Shown: positions 5,942 through 11,973 of the stretch, one piece after another
Layout: the number at the start of each line of letters is the position of its first letter
Position numbering within the stretch: the first letter of the stretch is position 1
NCBI GenBank assembly: GCA_016206755.1
Contig: JACQQZ010000074.1
Span: 1 to 11,973 of the forward strand
From: Candidatus Omnitrophota bacterium
GTDB lineage: Bacteria > Omnitrophota > Gorgyraeia > 1-14-0-20-64-10 > JACQQZ01
Direction: 5' to 3'
DNA: 11,973 nucleotides
The notes under the pieces: model-generated
Databases searched by the model: none
What the model saw: the letters and a program-made list of their open reading frames with translations, nothing else
Told to the model about the DNA's origin: nothing
Position numbers and translations under genes: made by a program

Positions 5942-7533
5942 GAAAAGTCCGTTTTTGGATCTGCCTGATCTCCCTTTTTGCTTTTGTCGCTGAAGGTCTT
6001 CCTGAAGATCAGCCGCAGGATCAGCCCAAAAATTCGGAAGGGCAGTATGCCCAATTGCCGCCGCCGGACGCGGTCCTCACGATGGCGTCCCCGGTGGACG
6101 GAATGCAAAGGCAGATTTCCTTGGATCTGCGCGGCATCGACGTCGTTGACGCGCTCAAGTTCCTGGCGGTCAAAGGGGACCTCAACGTTGTCACGACTCG
6201 AAATGTGACAGGGCAGGTCAATCTTTTCCTGCAGGAAGTGACCATCAAAGATGCGCTCGACATCATTCTGTTGACCAACAGCCTTGCGTTGGAAAACCGC
6301 AACGGCATCTTGACCGTGATGACCGAGTCGGAATTTGAAGCGCTTCACGGCAGCCGCTACCACGACCAGCGTCAAGTCAAGACCGTGGCGCTCAAATACG
6401 CCAATGCCCCGCGGGTGGCCTCCCTGCTGGATGGGGTGCGCTCGAGCATCGGCCGCATCATTGCCGATGAGAGCACCGGAACGCTGGTGGTGGTGGATGT
6501 TCCCGAGCGCCTGGAGCAGACGGAAGCTGCCATTCACATGCTGGACATGCAAACGGTGGTCCGGCCCTCTCCGACCGTGACGGATGTTTATACATTGAAG
6601 TACAATCGGGTTGAGAACATTCAAGCCAGCGTCGCGGCTGCGCTGACCCCCAGCATCGGTTCGATGCAGTTCGATGCCAAAAGCAACACGATGGTCGTTT
6701 CCGATCTGCCGTACCACATGCCGGCGCTGCGCCGGATCATAGAGGCGTTTGACCAAAAAACGCGCCAGGTTTTTATCGAGGCCAGGATCTTGCAGGTGAC
6801 GCTGACCGATGAATTTGACGCGGGCGTCGAATGGCAAACCATCTTTAAGGAACCGTGGATCAACCGCTTGTCCCTGCAAACCAACCTGGCCAGCTCAATC
6901 ACCAATTTTGGAAAATTGGCGGTTGGAACCATCGGTACGGATCACTTGGGCTTAACGATCAAAGCCCTGCAGCGGTTTGGAAAAACAGACATTCTTTCGA
7001 CCCCGCACATTGCGGCTTTGGACGGTCAGGAGGCGACCATCCACGTCGGGACCAAGGAAGTGTATGTGACGACCAGCACCAGCCAGGGCACTTCCACATC
7101 CACCACGTCTGAGTCGGTCAATTTCATCGATGTCGGCATTAAATTGAAGGTGAAGCCGCACATCAACAAGGAAGGTTTTGTCACCATGAACATCGTTCCG
7201 GAGGTCAGCTCGGTGTCGCGCACGGTGACCACGGCTCAAGGCAATGCCATTCCGGTGATTGAAACGGCGACCGCCGAGACCAGCATCATGATTAAAGATG
7301 GAACGACGATTGTCATGGGGGGGCTCATCAAAGACAGGGTGGCCCACGTGACCAATCAAATTCCCATTTTGGGATCGATTCCGATTTTGGGGTCTGTGTT
7401 TCGCTCCAAGGACGATGAGGATGTCAAGACAGAGCTGATCGTATTTTTAACCCCTTACATCATCTCGGGAGAGCATCCGGTCGGTTCGCTGGAACCTCGG
7501 GCCGCCAAAGGTTTGAAGGAGGTCTTGGAGTGA
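5938..7533 (+). CDS. Secretin (PilQ/GspD/MshL superfamily)
   Basis: A 531-residue outer-membrane channel protein. A signal peptide covers about 1-20 without a lipobox. The N0/STN-like domain spans about 58-129 (ISLDLRGIDVVDALKFLA). Two N1/NolW-type domains follow at about 147-203 and 215-273. The secretin core runs from about 276 (VFIEARILQVTLTDEF) through ILSTPHIAALDGQEATIHVG (352-371) and VGIKLKVKPHI (399-409) to the hallmark IPILGSIPILGSVFRS (475-490) and LIVFLTPYII (500-509). The Ser/Thr-rich stretch at 379-393 corresponds to the variable gate loop. It is shorter than typical GspD and lacks an AMIN domain, so it is closer in layout to MshL. It would form the exit pore for a pilus or secreted substrates. 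GAGGTG (5921-5926) may act as SD; ATGA and GTGA overlaps link it to both neighbours. Confidence 0.93.
   Translation: MRKVRFWICLISLFAFVAEGLPEDQPQDQPKNSEGQYAQLPPPDAVLTMASPVDGMQRQISLDLRGIDVVDALKFLAVKGDLNVVTTRNVTGQVNLFLQEVTIKDALDIILLTNSLALENRNGILTVMTESEFEALHGSRYHDQRQVKTVALKYANAPRVASLLDGVRSSIGRIIADESTGTLVVVDVPERLEQTEAAIHMLDMQTVVRPSPTVTDVYTLKYNRVENIQASVAAALTPSIGSMQFDAKSNTMVVSDLPYHMPALRRIIEAFDQKTRQVFIEARILQVTLTDEFDAGVEWQTIFKEPWINRLSLQTNLASSITNFGKLAVGTIGTDHLGLTIKALQRFGKTDILSTPHIAALDGQEATIHVGTKEVYVTTSTSQGTSTSTTSESVNFIDVGIKLKVKPHINKEGFVTMNIVPEVSSVSRTVTTAQGNAIPVIETATAETSIMIKDGTTIVMGGLIKDRVAHVTNQIPILGSIPILGSVFRSKDDEDVKTELIVFLTPYIISGEHPVGSLEPRAAKGLKEVLE
7516..7523 (+). promoter_or_regulatory. Strong Shine-Dalgarno for the coiled-coil/TPR gene
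   Basis: AAGGAGGT, a near-perfect anti-16S complement, lies inside the end of the secretin gene, 6 bases before GTG 7530. It favours this GTG over the in-frame ATG at 7539. It is the strongest ribosome binding site in the window. Confidence 0.75.
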
Positions 7534-8756
7534 TCCGGATGCCCAAAAAAGCGTTTTTGTTTTTGTGGTTTGCCCTGGTGTGCGTCGGGATGGGGATCGG
7601 AGGCCTGATCAGCTTAAGCGTGCTTGACAAATCCACCGGACCGGCGGCCTCTTCCCCCCGGCATTCCCTCAAAAATGTTGCCCGCGAAAACAAGCGGCTT
7701 TTGTTGGAAAAAGAAGAATCTGAAAAAGAGCTCGCCAAGGCAGCGTTGGAATTGCAAGAAATCAAAAATGACCGCGCTCAACTTTTGGATCGCATCAAGC
7801 AACTGATGATGGAAAAAGATGATCTTTCCCAGGAGCGGGATCAGCTCCGGCAGGGACTGGCGGCGGTCGAGGACACCATTGGGCAATCTACGGAGGAAAT
7901 CACGCGCCTCAGGAGCGAATTGGAGTCCGCCCGGAAGGCCCTGCAGCAGCCCGCCGCAACGCCGCCGCCACCGCCCGCGGCGGGCGTAGGGCAGGTCGAC
8001 AAGCTTCGAATCGCTTTTTCCCGGGAAGAAAAAGAAATCCGAAAGGACATGGAATTTATTTTTGACCGTGAGCGCCAGAAATTCAAAAAAGAAGCGGGGC
8101 GTCTTCAGGGAGAGATCGTCAAACTCGAGAGTCAAGCTGCCGGCCGGGAGAAGGGCATGAAAGAGCTCAACCGGCGATTGCTGGAAATCCAAAAAACCTC
8201 GAAACAGGCCGCGCAGGAAAAGAACCGATTGCAGAAGGATTGGGCGGAAAAATTAAAACAAGCCCAAGCGCAGGGGGCGGACAAACTCAAAGCAGCGGAG
8301 AACCGATGGACCGGTCGGGTTCGGGATTCTGAAACAAAGCTTCACGCGCTTCAATCCAAGGATGAAGAAAGGCGCGTCACGGAGGAACAGCTGCGGTCTT
8401 CCGTCACGCGCGACTGGACCAAATTGTACGTGCGCCTGGGAGCTTTGGAAACCCGGCAGGGTAATTTTAAGGAAGCGGAAAACGCTTTTAAGCAGGCCAT
8501 TTTTTTGCAGCCAACCTCGGGGGTAGCGCATTACAACTTGGGCGTTCTCTACGACGATTACATGGCCCGGCCGGACCTGGCCATACGGGAGTATGAGCAG
8601 TACCTTCTTTTGACGCCCAACGCCCAGGATGCCAAGACAGTCCAAGGATGGCTGCAGTACCTCAAGTCCTCCGTTGCCTCGGAAAAGGAGCGGGACGCCT
8701 GGAATCGGCCCGGGCCGGCGGGGATAGGAAAAACTTTGAAACAGATGCTGTTTTAG
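7530..8756 (+). CDS. Membrane-anchored coiled-coil and TPR protein (MshN-like position)
   Basis: A 408-residue protein with an N-terminal membrane anchor at about 8-31 (FLFLWFALVCVGMGIGGLISL). A long charged coiled coil follows (about 46-139), a Pro-rich hinge (141-153, AATPPPPPAAG), a second coiled coil (about 155-290), and two TPR units at about 296-329 and 331-364 (LETRQGNFKEAENAFKQAIFLQP, then YNLGVLYDDY...AIREYEQYLLLTP; the first is the better match). It probably projects into the periplasm as a rod with a TPR protein-binding tip. No enzyme motif is seen. Translation is coupled to the secretin through a GTGA overlap. Its place as last gene of the cluster suggests a structural or assembly factor for the channel; MshN of MSHA pili is also an anchored TPR protein. 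Orthology is not established, and the long coiled coil is unlike a simple TPR pilot protein. Confidence 0.8.
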   Translation: MIRMPKKAFLFLWFALVCVGMGIGGLISLSVLDKSTGPAASSPRHSLKNVARENKRLLLEKEESEKELAKAALELQEIKNDRAQLLDRIKQLMMEKDDLSQERDQLRQGLAAVEDTIGQSTEEITRLRSELESARKALQQPAATPPPPPAAGVGQVDKLRIAFSREEKEIRKDMEFIFDRERQKFKKEAGRLQGEIVKLESQAAGREKGMKELNRRLLEIQKTSKQAAQEKNRLQKDWAEKLKQAQAQGADKLKAAENRWTGRVRDSETKLHALQSKDEERRVTEEQLRSSVTRDWTKLYVRLGALETRQGNFKEAENAFKQAIFLQPTSGVAHYNLGVLYDDYMARPDLAIREYEQYLLLTPNAQDAKTVQGWLQYLKSSVASEKERDAWNRPGPAGIGKTLKQMLF

Positions 8757-11700
8757 GAAGCGCTGACGCTAAACGCCAGGTCGTGGTCTATCGTGTGCCA
8801 CGGACCGGTCGGATATTTCCGCATCGCAGTCCCCGCAGGATAGCCATCGTTCGGCGTTGCCCCAATGCCGTAGCTGGCGCCCCACCGGACGGGACCCATG
8901 TACTTGAGAACGAGCCAGTACGAGGTTCCGGCCGTGACGGCCATGGATGGGGTTACTGAAACGGCGTTCCAATTTCCAACTTGCAGCGCGCCCACGGTCC
9001 CGCTCGCCAGGATGTTTTCGGAGGGGCGGCCGCCGGCATCGGTTCTGAGCTCGACGAGGATGCCGCCGGCCGGATCGGATCCAACGCCCCAAGCGCTCAG
9101 GTACGTTTTATCAGTCAAAAAGAACTCCAGACGGGTGACTGAGCGGGGGCCGCTTCCGCCCAGCCGGAACGACTGGGCCAGCGTGGCATTGTCCCCGCCA
9201 TCGTGACCCAGCCAGAGCAAAGTATCATACTGCTGCAGCGCCGGCGCAGGGGCGGGTGCGGCGGCGACGGGCGTAGCGCTGACGGCGGCAGAGGGGCTGC
9301 TCTCATTGGCGTTGGCGTCTACCGCCCTCACGTGGAAATAATAAGACGTGCCGTTGGTCAGGCCGGTTGCGGAGTAGGCGGTTGTGGTCTGGAAGTTGGC
9401 CGTCAGTTTTAAGAACGGTCCGGCGGCTCCCGGCGCTTGGTAGATGTTGTAGCCGGCCAGATCAGATTCCGTGTTCGCCGACCAGGAGAGAGTTACCCGG
9501 CCATCACCCGCGGTTGCAGTCAATCCGGCGGGGGCGGCGGGGGGAGTCGTGTCGGGAGGAGTTGCGCTGGGGATGCCGCCCCCCGCGCCATTCACCTTGA
9601 ACGCCAGGTCGCCGGGAATGAGATGCCATGGACCGCTCGGATATTTCCGCATTGCAGTCCCCGCCGGATAGCCATCGTTCGACGTTGCCCCAATGCCGTA
9701 GCTGCCGCACCACCGGACAGGACCGGCGTACTCGATCACAATCCAATAAAGCGTTCCCGCCGTCACCTCGATCGGCGCGGCAAGCGTCACGGAGTTCCAT
9801 GCCCCGCGGATCGGTGGATTGAGCAGCGCCGAAGCCAGAGCCGTCTTGGAAGGTTGGCCCCCCGCATCGGTTCTAAGTTGGACGAGCAGGCCGCCGGTCG
9901 GATCGGATCCAATGCCCCAAGCGTTCAGGTACGTCGTCTTGACGTGCAGCGCAATGGTCTGCACCTTTTGGGTCCCGCTTCCGCCCAGCCGGAACGACTG
10001 GGCCAGCGTGGCATTGTCCCCGCCATCGTGGCCTACAAAATGACAGCCATTGATTTGCAGCTGTTCGGCCAACGATCCATTGCCGGTGGACGAGGCCAGC
10101 GGAGTTGCGCTCACCGTTGCAGGAACGCTCTCGTTCCCGGTCTTATCAACGGCGGTCACCCGGTACCAGTAGGTGGTCCCATTGGCCAACCCCGTGTCGG
10201 TTGCGCTGGTTTGATTGCCCGAGACAACCAGCGTGTACGGGCCGGATTGCGTTGCGGCGCGCGAGAGATCGTACCGGATGAAATCCGGTTCGGTGTTGGC
10301 GCTCCATCGCAAAATAACCTGGCTGTCGCCCGCGGTTGCAGTCAGACCGGTGGGGGCGGCGGGGGCGGTCGTGTCGGGAGGATCCTGCGTTCTAACTGTG
10401 AAGTCGCCGGAGGTTGCCAGGTTCCCGGCGGCATCTTTGGAGTGGACGCGGTAGTGATAAGTCGTGCCGGCGGCCAGTCCGCTGAGGGTGACGCGATGGT
10501 TGGTGATCAGCGCGCTGTCCAGGGACGTGCTCGATCCGTAAGCAGTGGTCAGCCCATACTCGACCTGGGAAGTGGCGGTTTCATCGGTCGTCCAGGTGAG
10601 GACGGCTCCGGTGGTTGTGGCGCTGGTTCCCGCGACGTCCGAGATGACCGGAGGCGCCGCGTCAACCGGCTGTCCTGTCTCAAGAAGACTCAGGGTATGC
10701 GCCCCGGCTCCATTGACCGTCGCGCGCCCAAGACCTTGATTACTCACTGTCAGAGGCGCTGTCGCGTTACCGTCAACTTTGATGGACCAGGCAACGGCAG
10801 GGTCAAGGTCAACCAGATAAATTTCAGTGGTAGCGGTGGCAGAAGCGAATGTGACGCTGTAGCCTTTTTTAAGCCACGCGGCGTTTTTGATCTTGTCGAG
10901 AAGCGCCGGGTCGTAAGCCAGTCTTCCATTTTGAAGATTGGGCGCGGCCCCGGCGATGTCCAGGCCTGGTTTCGCGTTGAAAAGCGCGAGCGCGTCTTCT
11001 TCGCCTTCACGCTGGATCAGAACGCCTTCGGCCGGCTCCCCGGAAGAACTTTTCACGAAAGTATTCATCAAACGCGCGCCGTCATCATAGGCCTGGACGA
11101 CGTTCACGAACGTATCCCAGACCTGTTTTGTTTTCGGCATGATGCGGATGAAATATTTTCCGGTATATTCCTCGGGGTGGACGGATCCGCCCCCAACCGA
11201 TGAGGCATCGCCGGTCGTGAAATTCACCTCTGCCGGTTTTCCTGTTTGGATGCGCACATTTTGCACCGGCGTTTTCCAGGAAACCGCGTCCGTCGTCACG
11301 GAAGGGGCCGCGGTCGAGAAAAACATCAACTGCTTCAAACCGGGCGCTCCCTGAATCAGCCCCAAATCTTCGGGGTAGTACCGGTCAAGTTTCCCCGGAT
11401 CCACGGCGTTGATCCTGTCGTGAAGGATCACGGTGGCGGACCGGTTGTCTTTCGAAGAAAGATAGAAATGCCGCCTGTTCATCTCAGAGCAGAACGTCGT
11501 GGGAGGGTCATAATAGTCATCGTAAATCGCGCTCCCGCCTGAGGCGCCTGCGATGAGCACGTATTTTCCGGCCGGGCCGGCCTCATGGGCAATCGAGCCG
11601 TGGGCTTCTCCCATCGCGCTGAACCCGGCCACGAGATGCGTATTGCGAAGCGCGGGTACCGTCCCGTAACCGATTACGTGGGTCAGGGCCCAGTCATTTT

Positions 11701-11973
11701 TTCGGTAAATCTGGAAATTATTCGCATAGTTGTTGTCGTGATCGACCCCCGTCGGATTGGACGCGTGCGCGCCGAAAAATGCGGCGTCGGCGTTCCAACC
11801 GTCATGAAAATACTGCATGCCCATGCCTTCTGCGTATAAACCCTTCGAGAAAACCGGTCGCCAGTCGGCTTTCGACGCGTAAGGATTGTAGAAAATCATC
11901 GCGCGATTGCCCGTGTAAAGCAGCTCGGCGGAACCGGCACCCATATAGCCGTATTTGCCGGCGAGCTCCGAAA
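8753..11973 (-). CDS. Large multidomain surface/secreted protein, C-terminal part (heparinase II/III-like, FN3 repeats)
   Basis: The reading frame is open to the window edge, so the 5' end is missing. Residues below count from the first in-window Met (11944); 1063 residues are seen from there. Residues 1 to about 430 resemble the C-terminal part of heparinase II/III-type polysaccharide lyases: DHDNNYANNFQIYRKNDW (68-85), with a GYG near 92, and ATVILHDRINAVD (170-182) followed by a beta-rich stretch. FN3 domains lie at about 431-519, 525-616 and 797-892. An unrecognised domain of about 160 residues occurs twice, at about 627-787 and 903-1063, after FN3-2 and FN3-3. A Pro/Ala linker (893-902) precedes the last copy. 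There is no LPXTG, PEP-CTERM or T9SS-type tail; the protein ends with the repeat domain. The likely role is extracellular binding or breakdown of polysaccharide; the lyase assignment is tentative. The TAA stop overlaps the TAG of the TPR gene. Confidence 0.85.
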   Translation of the reverse strand, partial: SELAGKYGYMGAGSAELLYTGNRAMIFYNPYASKADWRPVFSKGLYAEGMGMQYFHDGWNADAAFFGAHASNPTGVDHDNNYANNFQIYRKNDWALTHVIGYGTVPALRNTHLVAGFSAMGEAHGSIAHEAGPAGKYVLIAGASGGSAIYDDYYDPPTTFCSEMNRRHFYLSSKDNRSATVILHDRINAVDPGKLDRYYPEDLGLIQGAPGLKQLMFFSTAAPSVTTDAVSWKTPVQNVRIQTGKPAEVNFTTGDASSVGGGSVHPEEYTGKYFIRIMPKTKQVWDTFVNVVQAYDDGARLMNTFVKSSSGEPAEGVLIQREGEEDALALFNAKPGLDIAGAAPNLQNGRLAYDPALLDKIKNAAWLKKGYSVTFASATATTEIYLVDLDPAVAWSIKVDGNATAPLTVSNQGLGRATVNGAGAHTLSLLETGQPVDAAPPVISDVAGTSATTTGAVLTWTTDETATSQVEYGLTTAYGSSTSLDSALITNHRVTLSGLAAGTTYHYRVHSKDAAGNLATSGDFTVRTQDPPDTTAPAAPTGLTATAGDSQVILRWSANTEPDFIRYDLSRAATQSGPYTLVVSGNQTSATDTGLANGTTYWYRVTAVDKTGNESVPATVSATPLASSTGNGSLAEQLQINGCHFVGHDGGDNATLAQSFRLGGSGTQKVQTIALHVKTTYLNAWGIGSDPTGGLLVQLRTDAGGQPSKTALASALLNPPIRGAWNSVTLAAPIEVTAGTLYWIVIEYAGPVRWCGSYGIGATSNDGYPAGTAMRKYPSGPWHLIPGDLAFKVNGAGGGIPSATPPDTTPPAAPAGLTATAGDGRVTLSWSANTESDLAGYNIYQAPGAAGPFLKLTANFQTTTAYSATGLTNGTSYYFHVRAVDANANESSPSAAVSATPVAAAPAPAPALQQYDTLLWLGHDGGDNATLAQSFRLGGSGPRSVTRLEFFLTDKTYLSAWGVGSDPAGGILVELRTDAGGRPSENILASGTVGALQVGNWNAVSVTPSMAVTAGTSYWLVLKYMGPVRWGASYGIGATPNDGYPAGTAMRKYPTGPWHTIDHDLAFSVSAS
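8756..9238 (-). repeat. Domain A copy 2 (C-terminal), paired with copy 1
   Basis: This segment encodes residues about 903-1063 of the large minus-strand protein. It shares with copy 1 the sequences GHDGGDNATLAQSFRLGGSG, LRTDAGG, VTAGT.YW, GPVRW, SYGIGAT.NDGYPAGTAM and RKYP.GPWH. At DNA level 9151-9205 is identical to 9976-10030 (55 bases), and 8811-8896 differs from 9639-9724 at only about six positions. It corresponds to no domain I can name with certainty; the QSF opening and beta-rich pattern are reminiscent of choice-of-anchor-type or carbohydrate-binding beta-sandwiches. Confidence 0.8.
9584..10066 (-). repeat. Domain A copy 1, paired with copy 2
   Basis: This segment encodes residues about 627-787 of the large minus-strand protein, between FN3-2 and FN3-3. 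It is homologous over its full length to copy 2, with one codon of indel between the conserved blocks (offset 825 bases at the N-terminal end, 828 at the C-terminal end). It contains Cys residues (C634, C746) absent from copy 2. With the preceding FN3 it forms a duplicated unit of about 272-275 residues. Confidence 0.8.

Noticed and set aside
5692..6879. Minus-strand open frame of 395 codons opposite the secretin
   Set aside because: It is antisense to a secure secretin and shows no domain or ribosome binding site.
8756..10066. The repeats in the minus-strand gene as a CRISPR array or mobile element
   Set aside because: There are only two copies, they are long, they stay in reading frame and they encode conserved protein domains, so they are an intragenic domain duplication.
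9437..11203. Plus-strand open frame of 588 codons opposite the large minus-strand protein
   Set aside because: The translation is low in normal protein patterning, rich in Arg and Gly, and lacks a start context. The minus strand carries FN3 domains and a duplicated domain, so that is the coding strand.

Overview
The window is about 12 kb of moderately GC-rich bacterial DNA, densely packed with genes. It combines a fused siroheme decarboxylase, a ferredoxin-dependent 2-oxoacid oxidoreductase, a secretin cluster and a large multidomain surface or secreted protein. Together these point to an anaerobic or facultatively anaerobic, diderm (Gram-negative-type) bacterium, probably from an environmental or metagenome-derived lineage. 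An uncultivated phylum such as Omnitrophota is a guess from gene style only; no rRNA or ribosomal protein is present to settle it.

Layout. Positions 1-88 form a long imperfect inverted repeat (REP/MITE-like) that ends right at the ribosome binding region of the first gene. Positions 97-3750 hold a compact three-gene operon: an AhbA-AhbB fusion (Lrp/AsnC-type siroheme decarboxylase), then a 2-oxoacid:ferredoxin oxidoreductase as a gamma-alpha fusion (KorA type) and a beta subunit (KorB type). A recognisable promoter follows and drives a small hicB-hicA toxin-antitoxin pair (3882-4327). The 145 bases after hicA hold a possible promoter and a leader. In that leader a 14-bp perfect inverted repeat places the likely Shine-Dalgarno sequence of the next gene in a stem.

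Positions 4473-8756 are four genes joined by ATGA or GTGA overlaps: an ExeA/MshM-type AAA+ ATPase, a GspC/PilP-like inner-membrane protein, a secretin, and a membrane-anchored coiled-coil/TPR protein. These four classes match the mshK-mshL-mshM-mshN block of MSHA-type type IV pili, in a different order, so the cluster probably forms the outer-membrane channel part of a type IV pilus or type II secretion-like machine. The motor ATPase, platform protein and pilins are not in the window.

On the opposite strand, 8753-11973 is the C-terminal part of a very large protein whose 5' end lies beyond the window. It has a region resembling heparinase II/III-family polysaccharide lyases, three fibronectin type III domains, and two copies of an unrecognised domain of about 160 residues that alternate with FN3 domains. 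This protein and the TPR gene converge with their stop codons overlapping. No tRNA, rRNA, CRISPR array, transposase or prophage gene was seen.
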